16,867 nt of DNA from Geobacteraceae bacterium (lineage in GTDB: Bacteria > Desulfobacterota > Desulfuromonadia > Desulfuromonadales > Geopsychrobacteraceae). The DNA is taken from NCBI GenBank assembly GCA_027064785.1, contig JAMOPE010000114.1, positions 1-16,867 of the forward strand. The letters are read 5' to 3'. Below, one piece after another: positions 1 to 9,337 of this stretch. Every line of letters starts with the position of its first letter. The first letter of the stretch is position 1. A program made the translations under genes and the position numbers. The notes below the pieces were generated by a model that saw only the letters and a program-made list of their open reading frames with translations, did no database searches and was not told the DNA's origin.

Positions 1-1
1 A

Positions 2-3000
2 CTCGAACTGTTCAAGCCGTTCATTTATCAGAAACTTGATGAAAGAGGGCTGTCGACAACTGTTAAGAGTGCCAAGAAAATGGTTGAAAAAGAGAAGTCT
101 GAGGTATGGGACGTTCTCGAAGAGGTCATCAAAGAACACCCGGTTATGTTGAACCGTGCTCCGACCCTTCACCGCCTCGGTATTCAGGCGTTTGAACCGG
201 TTCTAATCGAAGGGAAAGCTATCCAGCTTCACCCGCTGGTCTGTACCGCATTTAATGCTGACTTTGACGGTGACCAGATGGCAGTCCACCTGCCTCTCTC
301 TATAGAGAGTCAGATTGAAGCCCGCGTCTTGATGATGTCGACCAATAATATCCTTTCGCCTGCAAGTGGAAAGCCGATTATTGTCCCGTCTCAGGATATG
401 GTTCTTGGCCTCTACTACATGACGAGAATTCGTCCGTTTGTCATTGGAACCGGGAAAATATTTTCTTCTGTTGATGAAGTCCGGATGGCTTACGATGCCG
501 GTGAAGCTGACCTTCAGGCTGCGATCAAGGTTCGGATGATTCCGGTTGCCGGTGAACCGCTGGAGCTGATTGAAACAACCGTCGGTCGGGTGCTGCTGCG
601 TGAGGTTGTGCCTGAGCGTATCCACTTCAAGCACGTCAATAAGGTTATGGGCAAAAAGCAGGTTGCTGATCTTATCGATATCAGCTTCCGTTATGCCGGA
701 AATAAAGAGACTGTTATCCTTGCCGATAAAATCAAGGAGACCGGCTTCCGTTACTCCAGTCTTGCAGGCGTTTCGATTTGCCTTGACGATATGAAAATTC
801 CGGAAACAAAAGAAGCCCGAATTAAGGTTTCTGCTGAAGAAGTCAAAGATATTCAACAGCAGTATACTGAAGGTCTGATTACTGACGGTGAGCGCTACAA
901 TAAGGTTATCGATATCTGGGCGAAATGTACTGAAGATATCGCCGGAACCATGCTCGGGAACATTGCAGTCGAGAAAATCAAGTCTGAAGATGGCGAGGAA
1001 GTTGAAGTTTCTTCCTTTAACGCGATCCACATGATGGCTGACTCCGGTGCCCGGGGTAGTGCTCAGCAGATTCGGCAGTTGGCCGGTATGCGGGGTCTGA
1101 TGGCGAAACCGGATGGCTCGATTATTGAGACACCGATCACGGCTAACTTCCGTGAAGGCCTGACGGTTTTACAGTACTTCATTTCGACTCATGGTGCCCG
1201 TAAGGGTCTCGCTGATACGGCGCTCAAGACTGCTAACTCCGGTTATCTGACTCGTCGTCTTGTCGATGTTGCTCAGGACGCTATTATCATTGAGCAGAAC
1301 TGTGACACCCTTGACGGTATTGAGGTTTCGACCCTTACCGAGGGCGGTGAGATCATTGAACGCCTTGGTGACCGGATTCTCGGTCGGGTTGCTCTTGACG
1401 ATATCGTTGATCCGGTGACTGATGAGCTTCTTGTTGAGGCCAATCAGGTGATCGATGAGAAGTTAGTGACAGTTATTGAAGAAGCTGGTATTGAGCGGGT
1501 CAAGATCCGTTCGGTTCTAACCTGTAAATCTCGCCGTGGTATTTGTGCTCTGTGTTACGGGCGTGATCTTGCTCGCGGCCACTTGGTTAACCTTGGTGAG
1601 GCCGTTGGTGTTATCGCTGCACAGTCAATCGGTGAGCCGGGAACTCAGTTAACGATGCGGACGTTCCACATTGGTGGTACGGCATCACGACGTGCAGAAC
1701 AGACAGCCTTGGAAGCCCGCTTCGATGGTAATCTGAAGTTTATCAATTTGATTACTGTTAACGATTCTGATGGATTCCCAATCGTCATGAACCGTAAGGG
1801 TGAAGTTGCGGTTGTTGATGATACCGGTCGTGAGCGTGAGCGCTATTCGGTTGTCTATGGTGCGCGGCTGACCCGTCAGGAAGGGCAAGCCATCAAGGGT
1901 GGCGAGATGCTTGCTGAGTGGGACCCCTACACTGTTCCGATCATCACTGAGGTTGGTGGTATCGTCCATTATGGCGATATTGCTGAAGGCGTTACGATGG
2001 AGGAACAGGTCGACGAAGTTACCGGCCTTTCGCGTAAGGTCATCATTGAGGCAAAATCGGCTGAGAAGCGTCCACGGATTACCCTGAAGGGTGAAGACGG
2101 CAAGACGGTCAAATTGCCGAATGGAGCGCAGGCACGTTATATGCTGCCAATCGGTGCGAACATCGTTGTTGATGAAGGGGCTGAGCTGCACGCAGGTGCA
2201 ATTTTAGCGAAGATCCCGCGTGAAACAACAAAGACCAAAGATATTACCGGTGGTTTGCCGCGAGTTGCTGAGCTGTTTGAAGCACGGAAACCGAAGGAGC
2301 TGGCAGTTATCTCCGAGATCGATGGTATTGTCTCTTATGGCAAAGACTCAAAAGGGAAGCGAAAGATTGTCGTGACTCCTGAAATCGGTGAGCCGGCAGA
2401 ATACCTGATTCCAAAAGGTAAGCATATTTCGGTTCATGAGGGTGATTTTATCCATGCCGGAGAAGAGCTGGTTGATGGTTCAAGTAACCCACACGATATT
2501 CTGCGGGTTCTTGGCAGCAAAGAGTTGTCCAAATATCTTGTCGACGAAGTTCAGGAAGTTTATCGTCTACAGGGTGTTAAGATTAACGATAAGCATATCG
2601 AGACGATTGTTCGTCAGATGCTGCGTAAAGTTCAGATCAAGGACGTTGGTGATACTAATTTCCTGATTGACGATCAAATTGATCGCTGGGTTTTTGAATC
2701 AGAGAACGAACGCGTCATGGGCGATGGGGGCCAGCCAGCAATTGGTGAGCCGATTATGCTTGGTATTACGAAAGCTTCCCTCTCGACAGAATCGTTTATT
2801 TCGGCGGCTTCATTCCAGGAGACGACGAAGGTTCTGACTCAGGCTGCTATCCAGGGGAAGAAAGATTCTCTGCGTGGTCTGAAAGAGAATGTCATTATGG
2901 GTCGATTGATTCCGGCGGGCACGGGTGTCGGAAAATATCGTTCGGCTGAACTGATGATACCGGAACCTGAGGTTAAGCTTGAGGAACCGATTGAGATTGA

Positions 3001-3037
3001 TGAATCGGAGACAGAAACCCCCGAAGTAACAGAGTAG
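2..3037 (+). CDS. rpoC: DNA-directed RNA polymerase subunit beta' (5'-truncated by window edge)
   Basis: The reading frame is open from the first full codon at position 2, so the start lies upstream; 1011 C-terminal residues are present. Beta' is the catalytic subunit of RNA polymerase. The Mg-binding active-site motif NADFDGDQ begins at nt 254. The bridge-helix and trigger-loop region ([18 protein letters not shown], then [20 protein letters not shown]) lies around nt 1034-1245. Four cysteines that would form the second zinc site of beta' are at nt 1301, 1523, 1544 and 1553 (NCDT, TCKS and GICALC). After MRTFHIGG there is a long insertion resembling the SI3 domain of E. coli, ending near [19 protein letters not shown]. 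The conserved C-terminal end ([35 protein letters not shown]) is followed by an acidic Glu/Pro-rich tail. A terminator follows directly. rpoB is expected upstream but is not in view. Confidence 0.99.
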   Translation, partial: LELFKPFIYQKLDERGLSTTVKSAKKMVEKEKSEVWDVLEEVIKEHPVMLNRAPTLHRLGIQAFEPVLIEGKAIQLHPLVCTAFNADFDGDQMAVHLPLSIESQIEARVLMMSTNNILSPASGKPIIVPSQDMVLGLYYMTRIRPFVIGTGKIFSSVDEVRMAYDAGEADLQAAIKVRMIPVAGEPLELIETTVGRVLLREVVPERIHFKHVNKVMGKKQVADLIDISFRYAGNKETVILADKIKETGFRYSSLAGVSICLDDMKIPETKEARIKVSAEEVKDIQQQYTEGLITDGERYNKVIDIWAKCTEDIAGTMLGNIAVEKIKSEDGEEVEVSSFNAIHMMADSGARGSAQQIRQLAGMRGLMAKPDGSIIETPITANFREGLTVLQYFISTHGARKGLADTALKTANSGYLTRRLVDVAQDAIIIEQNCDTLDGIEVSTLTEGGEIIERLGDRILGRVALDDIVDPVTDELLVEANQVIDEKLVTVIEEAGIERVKIRSVLTCKSRRGICALCYGRDLARGHLVNLGEAVGVIAAQSIGEPGTQLTMRTFHIGGTASRRAEQTALEARFDGNLKFINLITVNDSDGFPIVMNRKGEVAVVDDTGRERERYSVVYGARLTRQEGQAIKGGEMLAEWDPYTVPIITEVGGIVHYGDIAEGVTMEEQVDEVTGLSRKVIIEAKSAEKRPRITLKGEDGKTVKLPNGAQARYMLPIGANIVVDEGAELHAGAILAKIPRETTKTKDITGGLPRVAELFEARKPKELAVISEIDGIVSYGKDSKGKRKIVVTPEIGEPAEYLIPKGKHISVHEGDFIHAGEELVDGSSNPHDILRVLGSKELSKYLVDEVQEVYRLQGVKINDKHIETIVRQMLRKVQIKDVGDTNFLIDDQIDRWVFESENERVMGDGGQPAIGEPIMLGITKASLSTESFISAASFQETTKVLTQAAIQGKKDSLRGLKENVIMGRLIPAGTGVGKYRSAELMIPEPEVKLEEPIEIDESETETPEVTE

Positions 3038-3045
3038 CAGGTGCG

Positions 3046-3071
3046 AAGGCCCCAGATGCTGGGGCCTTTTT
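3046..3071 (+). terminator. Intrinsic terminator after rpoC
   Basis: An uninterrupted 10-bp inverted repeat, AAGGCCCCAG / CTGGGGCCTT, encloses a 3-nt loop (ATG) and runs into five T residues. It starts 8 nt after the rpoC stop codon. The GC-rich stem plus T-tract is the standard Rho-independent form. It should end the rpoBC transcript and separate it from the promoter before rpsL. Confidence 0.93.
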
Positions 3072-3109
3072 GCTTTGTGATGTCTAATATATAGATGAGA
3101 AAAAAGGGC

Positions 3110-3136
3110 TTGACAAAGTAGGGGCTGATTGATAAT
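3110..3136 (+). promoter_or_regulatory. Probable sigma70-type promoter for the str-S10-spc block
   Basis: A perfect -35 hexamer TTGACA (3110-3115) is followed after 15 bp by GATAAT (3131-3136), a 5/6 match to the -10 consensus. The 15-bp spacer is shorter than the optimal 17. An AT-rich stretch just upstream (about 3083-3105) could act as an UP element, as is common for ribosomal promoters. The predicted transcription start is near 3143, giving a leader of roughly 68 nt before rpsL. It lies just after the rpoC terminator, which supports it as the main promoter of the downstream genes. Confidence 0.75.
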
Positions 3137-3163
3137 CTCTGCGGGTTTTTCCCCACAGAAAGA

Positions 3164-3181
3164 TCGGTTTTTGTAAGCCGA
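3164..3181 (+). promoter_or_regulatory. Small hairpin in the rpsL leader
   Basis: TCGGTTT and AAGCCGA can pair over 7 bp (one G-U pair) around a TTGT loop. The hairpin lies in the untranslated leader between the predicted transcription start and the rpsL ribosome binding site (GGAG at 3200-3203). It has no T-tract after it, so it is not a terminator. It could be an element for leader stability or ribosomal-protein feedback, but nothing in the sequence proves either; the stem is short enough to be chance. Confidence 0.35.
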
Positions 3182-3210
3182 AATAACGATATAGATTTTG
3201 GAGAATCTAG

Positions 3211-3582
3211 ATGCCAACTATCAACCAATTGATTCGTAACGGGCGTAAGAAGAAGGTGACCAAGTCGACCGCGCCTGCGCTGAAATCATGTCCACAGAGA
3301 CGTGGCGTATGTACTCGTGTCTATACAACAACCCCCAAAAAACCAAACTCAGCGCTTAGAAAAGTTGCTCGGGTACGGTTGACTAACGGGATTGTTGTTA
3401 CCTCATATATTCCTGGGGTTGGTCACAACCTGCAGGAGCACTCTGTTGTTTTGATCCGCGGCGGCCGGGTAAAAGATTTACCTGGTGTTCGTTATCATAT
3501 TGTGCGTGGTACCCTCGATCTCGCTGGTGTTAAAGATCGTAAGCAGGGTCGCTCCAAGTACGGCGCAAAGCGCCCGAAGTAA
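3211..3582 (+). CDS. rpsL: 30S ribosomal protein S12
   Basis: This 123-residue protein matches S12 over its full length. S12 sits at the decoding centre of the 30S subunit and takes part in tRNA selection. The conserved blocks [40 protein letters not shown] and SGVKDRKQ-like [15 protein letters not shown] are present. Lys43 and Lys88, where substitutions commonly give streptomycin resistance, are both lysine, so the protein looks wild type at those sites. Asp89, the aspartate that is beta-methylthiolated in E. coli, is kept. The ATG has a GGAG ribosome binding site 7 nt upstream. It is the first gene after the promoter and opens the str cluster; rpsG follows after 23 nt. Confidence 0.99.
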   Translation: MPTINQLIRNGRKKKVTKSTAPALKSCPQRRGVCTRVYTTTPKKPNSALRKVARVRLTNGIVVTSYIPGVGHNLQEHSVVLIRGGRVKDLPGVRYHIVRGTLDLAGVKDRKQGRSKYGAKRPK

Positions 3583-3605
3583 TTTTAGTCTAGGAAGAGG
3601 ACGTT

Positions 3606-4076
3606 ATGCCAAGGAGAAGAGAGGTCCCTAAGCGGATCATTCTGCCCGATCCAAAATTCGGGGATCTGTTAGTTGCTAAGTTTGTCAACAACGTCATGGT
3701 TGATGGCAAGAAGAGTACTGCAGAACAAATTGTTTATGGTGCTTTTGATTTAGTTGCAGAGCGGTCAGGAAATGACCCGCTGGAAGTATTCAAGACCGCT
3801 ATGGAAAATGTTCGTCCGGTTCTGGAGGTTAAGTCCCGCCGCGTTGGTGGTTCGACCTATCAGGTTCCTATCGAAGTTAGTCCATCCCGTCGTACTGCTT
3901 TGGCAATGCGCTGGATTGCAATTTATGCAAAATCACGTAGTGAAAAAACTATGCGTGAGCGATTGGCTGGAGAGTTTCTTGACGCGTTCAATAATCGTGG
4001 CGCAGCAGTTAAGAAACGTGAAGATACTCACCGTATGGCAGAAGCGAATAAAGCATTTGCCCATTATCGCTGGTAG
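3606..4076 (+). CDS. rpsG: 30S ribosomal protein S7
   Basis: S7 starts assembly of the 30S head by binding the 3' domain of 16S rRNA, and it contacts E-site tRNA. The 156-residue product has the usual N-terminus ([20 protein letters not shown]), the [20 protein letters not shown] block, the basic [19 protein letters not shown] segment and the C-terminal [18 protein letters not shown] end. Length fits the shorter bacterial form (E. coli S7 is longer at the C-terminus). An AAGAGGA purine run precedes the ATG. In E. coli S7 represses translation of the str mRNA at the rpsL-rpsG junction. Here that junction is only 23 nt, so that particular binding structure is unlikely in the same form. Confidence 0.99.
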   Translation: MPRRREVPKRIILPDPKFGDLLVAKFVNNVMVDGKKSTAEQIVYGAFDLVAERSGNDPLEVFKTAMENVRPVLEVKSRRVGGSTYQVPIEVSPSRRTALAMRWIAIYAKSRSEKTMRERLAGEFLDAFNNRGAAVKKREDTHRMAEANKAFAHYRW

Positions 4077-4097
4077 TCAGTCGTTTAGGAGTAGGTT

Positions 4098-6176
4098 GTG
4101 GCCCGTAAGGTTTCATTAGCAAAAACTCGTAACATCGGCATCATGGCTCATATTGATGCTGGTAAAACGACAACGACTGAGCGTATCCTCTATTACACTG
4201 GGGTGTCGCATAAGATCGGTGAAGTTCATGATGGTGCTGCAACCATGGACTGGATGGAGCAGGAGCAAGAGCGTGGTATTACAATCACCTCGGCCGCGAC
4301 AACCTGTTTCTGGAAAGACCATCGTGTTAATATCATTGATACTCCCGGTCACGTCGATTTTACCATTGAAGTCGAGCGTTCACTGAAGGTTCTTGACGGT
4401 TCGGTTGCTGTGTTCTGTTCAGTTGGTGGTGTGGAGCCTCAGTCTGAAACAGTCTGGCGTCAAGCTGACAAATATGGTGTTCCGCGGATTGCTTTTATTA
4501 ATAAGATGGATCGTACCGGTGCCGATTTTACTCGTGGCGTTGAGATGATTCGTGACCGCCTTGGTGCAAACCCGCTGCCTCTCCAGTTGCCGATTGGTGC
4601 CGAGGAGAATTTCCGCGGTCTTGTTGATCTGGTGACAATGGAAGCCATTGTCTGGGATGACGAGTCGATGGGCGCAAAATTCGAAGTTATCGATATTCCG
4701 GCTGACATGGTCGATGATGTTGAAGCTGCTCGTGAAGCGTTATTGGAAGAAATTTCATCTCATGATGACGAGATGATGGAAAAATATCTGGCTGGTGAAG
4801 AGTTGACGCTTGAGGAAATCAAGACGGCAATTCGTATCGGTACTCAAAAAATAAATTTCTGTCCAGTTCTTTGTGGCAGTGCGTTTAAGAATAAAGGTGT
4901 GCAGACCCTCCTTGATGCAGTTGTTGATTACATGCCGTCTCCACTTGACGTTGACCCGATTAAAGGTGTTGATCCGGACAGTGGCGAAGAGCTTGTACGT
5001 CCAGCCGACGATGATGCGCCGTTTGCAGCGCTTGCATTTAAGATTATGACTGACCCTTTTGTCGGTCAGTTGAGCTTCTTCCGGGTCTATTCCGGAGTCG
5101 CAGAGTCGGGGACGACTGTACTTAACTCAACCAAAGGTAAAAAAGAGCGATTTGGTCGTTTGCTGAAAATGCATGCGAATAAGCGCGAAGAGATTAAGCA
5201 GGTCTATGCAGGCGATATCGCGGCTGCAGTTGGTTTGAAAAATACCACCACCGGTGATACTCTCTGTGATCTTCAAGCCCCATCGCTTCTCGAAACGATG
5301 GAGTTCCCTGAGCCGGTTATCCACCTTTCTGTTGAGCCTAAAACTAAGGCTGACCAGGAAAAGATGGGTGTTGCTCTCGGTAAGTTGCTTGCGGAAGATC
5401 CTTCGCTGCGGGTTCGCACTGACGAAGAGACCGGGCAAACAATTCTTTCCGGTATGGGTGAGCTGCACCTTGATGTTATCGTCGACCGGATGAAGCGTGA
5501 GTTTAAGGTCGAGTGTAATGTTGGTGCCCCTCAGGTCGCCTACCGTGAATCGATTACCAAGGCTGTTGAGGTGCAGGGTAAGTTCGTACGTCAGTCCGGT
5601 GGTCGTGGTCAGTATGGTGACTGTTGGTTGCGTCTTGAGCCGGGTGAGCCGGGAGATGGCTTCCAGTTTATTGACGAGATCAAGGGTGGCGTTATTCCCC
5701 GTGAATATATCCCTGCTGTCGGTAAGGGTGCTGAGGAAGCATCTGAGAATGGCGTGCTTGCAGGTTTCCCGATCGTCGATGTTAAAGTTACCTGTTTTGA
5801 TGGGTCATACCATGATGTTGACTCTTCTGAAATGGCATTTAAGATCGCTGGATCTATGGGCTTTAAGGCGGGTGCAAGAAAAGCTGCTCCTGCCTTGCTT
5901 GAGCCAATCATGGCAGTCGAGGTTGTTGTTCCTGAAGAATATATGGGTGACGTCATCGGTGACTTGAATAGTCGCCGCGGTCGTGTCATGGGTATGGATG
6001 CACGTGGTGGCGCTCAGGTTGTTGAAGCACATGTACCGCTGTCAAGTATGTTCGGTTATGCGACCGATTTGCGTAGTGCAACTCAGGGTCGGGCAACATA
6101 TTCAATGGTCTTTGATCATTACGATCAGGCACCAAAAGCAATTAGTGAAGAAATTATCGCCAAGGTCAACGGTTAG
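4098..6176 (+). CDS. fusA: Elongation factor G
   Basis: EF-G is the GTPase that drives tRNA-mRNA translocation and, with ribosome recycling factor, splits ribosomes. The 692-residue length is usual. GTPase motifs are G1 AHIDAGKTT (residues 17-25), the switch I region ending RGITITSAA (59-67), G3 DTPGH (81-85), G4 NKMD (135-138) and the G5-like GSAFKNKG. Later domains show the conserved domain III block [18 protein letters not shown], domain IV ([42 protein letters not shown]) and the C-terminal [15 protein letters not shown] with [16 protein letters not shown]. The start is GTG, preceded by TTAGGAGTAGG, and aligns with the family N-terminus. It sits 21 nt after rpsG and 20 nt before tuf. Gene order marks it as the canonical str-operon EF-G rather than a divergent paralogue. 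Confidence 0.99.
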   Translation: MARKVSLAKTRNIGIMAHIDAGKTTTTERILYYTGVSHKIGEVHDGAATMDWMEQEQERGITITSAATTCFWKDHRVNIIDTPGHVDFTIEVERSLKVLDGSVAVFCSVGGVEPQSETVWRQADKYGVPRIAFINKMDRTGADFTRGVEMIRDRLGANPLPLQLPIGAEENFRGLVDLVTMEAIVWDDESMGAKFEVIDIPADMVDDVEAAREALLEEISSHDDEMMEKYLAGEELTLEEIKTAIRIGTQKINFCPVLCGSAFKNKGVQTLLDAVVDYMPSPLDVDPIKGVDPDSGEELVRPADDDAPFAALAFKIMTDPFVGQLSFFRVYSGVAESGTTVLNSTKGKKERFGRLLKMHANKREEIKQVYAGDIAAAVGLKNTTTGDTLCDLQAPSLLETMEFPEPVIHLSVEPKTKADQEKMGVALGKLLAEDPSLRVRTDEETGQTILSGMGELHLDVIVDRMKREFKVECNVGAPQVAYRESITKAVEVQGKFVRQSGGRGQYGDCWLRLEPGEPGDGFQFIDEIKGGVIPREYIPAVGKGAEEASENGVLAGFPIVDVKVTCFDGSYHDVDSSEMAFKIAGSMGFKAGARKAAPALLEPIMAVEVVVPEEYMGDVIGDLNSRRGRVMGMDARGGAQVVEAHVPLSSMFGYATDLRSATQGRATYSMVFDHYDQAPKAISEEIIAKVNG

Positions 6177-6196
6177 ACCGAGGAGAGGAGCTAGAT

Positions 6197-7390
6197 ATGT
6201 CCAAGGAAAAGTACGAAAGGACAAAGCCGCACGTCAACATTGGTACGATTGGTCACGTTGACCACGGCAAGACCACGCTGACAGCTGCAATCACCAAAGT
6301 ACTGGCCGAAAAAGCCGGTGGTGGTGAAGTGAAAGCATTTGATCAGATCGACAACGCACCCGAAGAACGCGAGCGCGGTATCACCATCGCCACAGCTCAC
6401 GTCGAGTACGAGACCGACAACCGTCACTATGCACACGTCGATTGCCCCGGTCACGCCGACTACGTTAAAAACATGATTACCGGAGCAGCCCAGATGGACG
6501 GAGCAATCCTTGTCGTCTCTGCAGCTGACGGCCCCATGCCTCAGACCCGTGAGCACATCCTGCTCGCCCGTCAGGTTGGTGTCCCCGCAATGGTCGTGTT
6601 CTTGAATAAATCAGACATGGTTGATGACGAAGAGCTCCTCGAGCTCGTCGACATGGAGATTCGGGAGCTGCTTTCCAGCTACGACTTCCCGGGCGACGAT
6701 ATTCCCGTCATCGCCGGTTCCGCCCTCGCAGCCCTCGAAGGGCGTGACGACGAAATCGGAAAAGACAAAGTTCTCGAGCTTATGGAAGCCGTAGACAGCT
6801 ACATTCCAGAGCCAGAGCGCGCCATTGATCGCCCCTTCCTGATGCCCGTTGAGGACGTCTTCTCCATCTCCGGTCGTGGTACAGTCGCCACCGGTCGTGT
6901 CGAGCGCGGAATCATCAAAGTTCAGGAAGAAGTCGAGATCGTCGGAATGAAAGAAACCCAGAAGACCGTCGTCACTGGTGTTGAAATGTTCCGCAAGCTT
7001 CTCGATCAGGGGCAAGCCGGTGACAACTGCGGTATCCTGCTTCGCGGCGTAAAGCGTGATGACATCGAGCGTGGTCAAGTTCTCGCCAAGCCCGGCAGCA
7101 TCACCCCGCACACCAAGTTCAAGGCCGAAGCCTACATTCTCACCAAAGAAGAAGGCGGTCGTCATACCCCATTCTTCAAAGGCTATCGACCCCAATTCTA
7201 TTTCCGGACCACCGACGTGACCGGAATCGTAGAATTGCCCGAAGGTGTCGAGATGGTTATGCCCGGTGATAACATTGCAATGACCGCCGAGTTGATCACC
7301 CCGATCGCTATGGACAAAGAACTGCGCTTTGCAATCCGCGAAGGTGGCCGTACAGTTGGCGCCGGTGTGGTGAGTGAAGTTATCGAGTAA
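6197..7390 (+). CDS. tuf: Elongation factor Tu
   Basis: EF-Tu delivers aminoacyl-tRNA to the ribosomal A site as a GTP complex. The 397-residue protein has G1 GHVDHGKT (19-26), switch I ending [18 protein letters not shown]3 DCPGH (82-86), G4 NKSD (137-140, where the E. coli motif is NKCD) and G5 SAL (175-177). Domains II and III follow with the conserved [13 protein letters not shown] and [15 protein letters not shown] blocks. The ribosome binding region is doubled: two AGGAG copies back to back at 6181-6190. Its synonymous codon choice is unlike its neighbours: proline is CCC in 11 of 19 codons, against 2 of 31 in fusA. That fits very high expression or gene conversion with another tuf copy, which many proteobacteria carry near nusG-rplK; no second copy is in this window. 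Confidence 0.99.
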   Translation: MSKEKYERTKPHVNIGTIGHVDHGKTTLTAAITKVLAEKAGGGEVKAFDQIDNAPEERERGITIATAHVEYETDNRHYAHVDCPGHADYVKNMITGAAQMDGAILVVSAADGPMPQTREHILLARQVGVPAMVVFLNKSDMVDDEELLELVDMEIRELLSSYDFPGDDIPVIAGSALAALEGRDDEIGKDKVLELMEAVDSYIPEPERAIDRPFLMPVEDVFSISGRGTVATGRVERGIIKVQEEVEIVGMKETQKTVVTGVEMFRKLLDQGQAGDNCGILLRGVKRDDIERGQVLAKPGSITPHTKFKAEAYILTKEEGGRHTPFFKGYRPQFYFRTTDVTGIVELPEGVEMVMPGDNIAMTAELITPIAMDKELRFAIREGGRTVGAGVVSEVIE

Positions 7391-7406
7391 AACGAGGTAA
7401 GAATTA

Positions 7407-7715
7407 ATGTCTACACAGAAGATTAGAATTCGTCTTAAGGCTTATGATCACAGTTTGCTCGATCTTGCCGTAGCCGAGATTGTTGATACAACGAAACGGA
7501 CTGGGTCTCGCCTGGTCGGACCGATCCCGTTGCCTACAGTGATTAATAAATACTGTGTGCTGCGTGGTCCACACGTAGATAAGAAAAGTCGTGAGCAGTT
7601 CGAGATCCGTACTCATAAGCGGTTACTCGACATTATGGAGCCGACCCAGCAGACTGTCGATGCACTGATGAAGCTCGATCTGTCGGCTGGTGTTGACGTA
7701 GAAATAAAGCTCTAG
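7407..7715 (+). CDS. rpsJ: 30S ribosomal protein S10 (NusE)
   Basis: S10 is a 30S head protein that also acts as NusE, binding NusB at boxA antitermination sites and linking RNA polymerase to the ribosome through NusG. The 102-residue product shows the hallmark [14 protein letters not shown] start, the [13 protein letters not shown] segment of the extended loop and the [16 protein letters not shown] block. It begins 16 nt after the tuf stop, with GAGGT at 7394-7398 as the ribosome binding site. There is no terminator between tuf and rpsJ, so the str and S10 clusters appear to be one unit here, unlike E. coli where they are separate operons. Confidence 0.99.
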   Translation: MSTQKIRIRLKAYDHSLLDLAVAEIVDTTKRTGSRLVGPIPLPTVINKYCVLRGPHVDKKSREQFEIRTHKRLLDIMEPTQQTVDALMKLDLSAGVDVEIKL

Positions 7716-7748
7716 GCGTAGCGCTTTTAACGATTTAAGGGCACAACG

Positions 7749-8372
7749 ATGACCAACGGATTATTAGGAAAAAAAATAGGCATGAGTCAAATCTTTGCCG
7801 CTGATGGACAACGAATTCCAGTCACTGTTCTGGAAGTCGGTCCATGCATGGTGCTGCAAAAGAAAACTCGTGAAGCAGATGGCTATGAGGCCGTTCAGCT
7901 TGGCTTTGTAGAGAAAAGTGCTCAGCGGGTGAATAAGCCTGAAATGGGTCACTTCAAGAAAGCCGGCAAGGGCGCCTTCACTTATGTACGCGAATTCAGT
8001 CTTGAGGGTGAATGTGCCGTCGGCGATCAGCTGGCTTGCGATATCTTCTCTCCTGGCGATCGCATTGATGTGACCGGAACGAGTAAAGGTAAGGGCTTCC
8101 AGGGTGTAATTAAGCGTTGGGGTTTTTCCGGTGGTCGTGCCAGTCACGGTTCCATGTTTAAGAGACGTCCCGGTGCTATCGGGCAGTCAGCGTGGCCGGC
8201 AAAAGTTATTAAAGGCAAGAAAATGCCTGGACAACTCGGAAATGTCCGAGTGACAACACAAAATCTGATTGTTGTTGCTGTCCGTCCAGAGCAGAATCTG
8301 ATTTTTGTTCGTGGAGCCGTTCCCGGTCCAAAGAATGGTTTGATTGAAGTCCGTAAAGGGATTAAAGCGTAG
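7749..8372 (+). CDS. rplC: 50S ribosomal protein L3
   Basis: L3 binds 23S rRNA early in 50S assembly and sends a long loop toward the peptidyl transferase centre. The 207-residue protein begins TNGLLGKKIGMSQIF, the typical L3 start. It contains the family signature around VTGTSKGKGFQGVIKRWGF, followed by GGRASHGSMFKRRPGAIGQS and KGKKMPGQLGNVRVT. The C-terminus ends in the usual GAVPGPKNGLIEVRKG block. The ATG has AAGGG 7 nt upstream. The gap from rpsJ (33 nt) is among the widest in the block but carries only a 3-bp GCG/CGC hairpin, too weak for a terminator. Confidence 0.99.
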   Translation: MTNGLLGKKIGMSQIFAADGQRIPVTVLEVGPCMVLQKKTREADGYEAVQLGFVEKSAQRVNKPEMGHFKKAGKGAFTYVREFSLEGECAVGDQLACDIFSPGDRIDVTGTSKGKGFQGVIKRWGFSGGRASHGSMFKRRPGAIGQSAWPAKVIKGKKMPGQLGNVRVTTQNLIVVAVRPEQNLIFVRGAVPGPKNGLIEVRKGIKA

Positions 8373-8396
8373 TCTCGACGGATCAGGAGTAGATAA

Positions 8397-9020
8397 ATGG
8401 CAACAGTCACAATTTATGACCAGGATAAAAAACAAGTTGGCGAACGTGAGTTAGCTGATGGTGTTTTTAATACTGAGGTTAAAGAGTATCTTCTGCATGA
8501 TATGGTTCGTTATCAGCTTGCCGCGCGCCGTCAAGGAACTGCTGCAACGAAGAACCGTAGTGCCGTAGCAGGTGGCAGTAAAAAGCCGTATCGCCAGAAA
8601 GGTACGGGTAACGCACGCCAGGGTACAATTCGTGCTCCGCATTTTGTTGGTGGTGGTGCTGCCTTTGGTCCTTCACCGCGTTCTTATTCGTTCAAACTGA
8701 ATCGTAAGGTTAAAAAGCTTGCTTTGTGCAGTGCCTTGTCAACCCGTTTTCAGGGGGAGAAGCTGGTGGTTATTAATCAGTTCTCGCTGGATAAGATCAG
8801 TACGAAGTCTTTCGATCAGCTACTGAAACGTTTTGAAGTTGAAGGTGTTTTGGTTGTTATTGATCAGTCTGATCCCAAGGTTGAACTGTCTGCTCGCAAT
8901 TTGCGTAACGTTAAGGTGCTGCGTGCTGAGGGTGTTAATGTTTACGACATCCTTAAGTACCCAAATCTCATTTTGACTGAAGCTGCAGTTGCCGAGATTG
9001 AAGGAGCTCTGGAAAAATGA
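8397..9020 (+). CDS. rplD: 50S ribosomal protein L4
   Basis: L4 binds domain I of 23S rRNA, and its extended loop lines the peptide exit tunnel. The 207-residue product shows that loop as [20 protein letters not shown] and the [20 protein letters not shown] segment; macrolide-resistance changes in other bacteria map to this loop, which looks normal here. The C-terminal domain ([20 protein letters not shown]) is typical. In E. coli L4 represses its own operon through the S10 leader; no such leader is visible upstream of rpsJ here. The TGA stop overlaps the ATG of rplW in an ATGA junction, pointing to coupled translation of the two. Confidence 0.99.
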   Translation: MATVTIYDQDKKQVGERELADGVFNTEVKEYLLHDMVRYQLAARRQGTAATKNRSAVAGGSKKPYRQKGTGNARQGTIRAPHFVGGGAAFGPSPRSYSFKLNRKVKKLALCSALSTRFQGEKLVVINQFSLDKISTKSFDQLLKRFEVEGVLVVIDQSDPKVELSARNLRNVKVLRAEGVNVYDILKYPNLILTEAAVAEIEGALEK

Positions 9021-9304
9021 AACCTCTTCATGAAATCATCTGTAAGCCTTTAATCTCGGAAAAGGCAAACTTGCTTAAGGAAGAAGCGCAAGTTGTGACA
9101 TTCGAAGTTAATCGCAACGCAAATAAAATCGAGATCAAGCAAGCGGTCGAAAAAGCGTTTGATGTCAAGGTTAAGTCGGTTAACACGATTCAGTTCCGCG
9201 GTAAGGTGAAGCGGGTTGGTGCCAATTTGGGTCAGCGTAATAACTGGAAAAAGGCATATGTGACTCTCCAAGAGGGTCAGAATATAGATTTTTATGGTGT
9301 GTAG
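9017..9304 (+). CDS. rplW: 50S ribosomal protein L23
   Basis: L23 lies at the exit of the peptide tunnel and is a docking site for trigger factor and SRP. The 95-residue product has the standard start ([15 protein letters not shown]), a central [20 protein letters not shown] helix-strand block and [17 protein letters not shown]. The ATG overlaps the rplD stop by 4 nt (ATGA). Its ribosome binding site AAGGAG (9001-9006) lies inside the rplD coding sequence. Translation is therefore probably coupled to rplD. Confidence 0.98.
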   Translation: MKPLHEIICKPLISEKANLLKEEAQVVTFEVNRNANKIEIKQAVEKAFDVKVKSVNTIQFRGKVKRVGANLGQRNNWKKAYVTLQEGQNIDFYGV

Positions 9305-9337
9305 AGCGATTCGCTTTACAGGTACGGAGTAGTTATT

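Noticed and set aside
203..1030. Long antisense open frame of 275 codons inside rpoC
   Set aside because: It is fully antisense to the conserved core of rpoC, shows no recognisable domain, and is explained by codon bias of the sense gene.
1685..2191. Antisense open frame of 168 codons in the 3' half of rpoC
   Set aside because: It lies wholly within a certain gene, with no homology seen and no promoter context.
3133..3138. Alternative -10 box TAATCT with a 17-bp spacer from TTGACA
   Set aside because: It matches the consensus at only 3 of 6 positions, against 5 of 6 for GATAAT at 15 bp, so the latter was preferred.
2810..3228. Two antisense frames across the rpoC-rpsL junction
   Set aside because: They cross the terminator and promoter region and read no known protein; both are explained by the intergenic sequence lacking stops by chance.
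5497..5967. Alternative + strand frame of 156 codons inside fusA
   Set aside because: Out of frame with the certain EF-G sequence; its composition (Ser, Leu, Arg, Val rich) is typical of a shadow frame.
6611..7195. Antisense open frame of 194 codons inside tuf
   Set aside because: It is a by-product of tuf's skewed codon usage; its translated sequence is low-complexity acidic/hydrophobic text with no family resemblance and no ribosome binding site worth noting.
7716..7748. Possible hairpin GCG/CGC followed by T residues between rpsJ and rplC
   Set aside because: The stem is only 3 bp, far too weak for a terminator.
9305..9337. Possible hairpin AGCG/CGCT followed by TTT between rplW and rplB
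   Set aside because: A 4-bp stem with three T residues does not make a credible terminator, and operon continuity is expected here.
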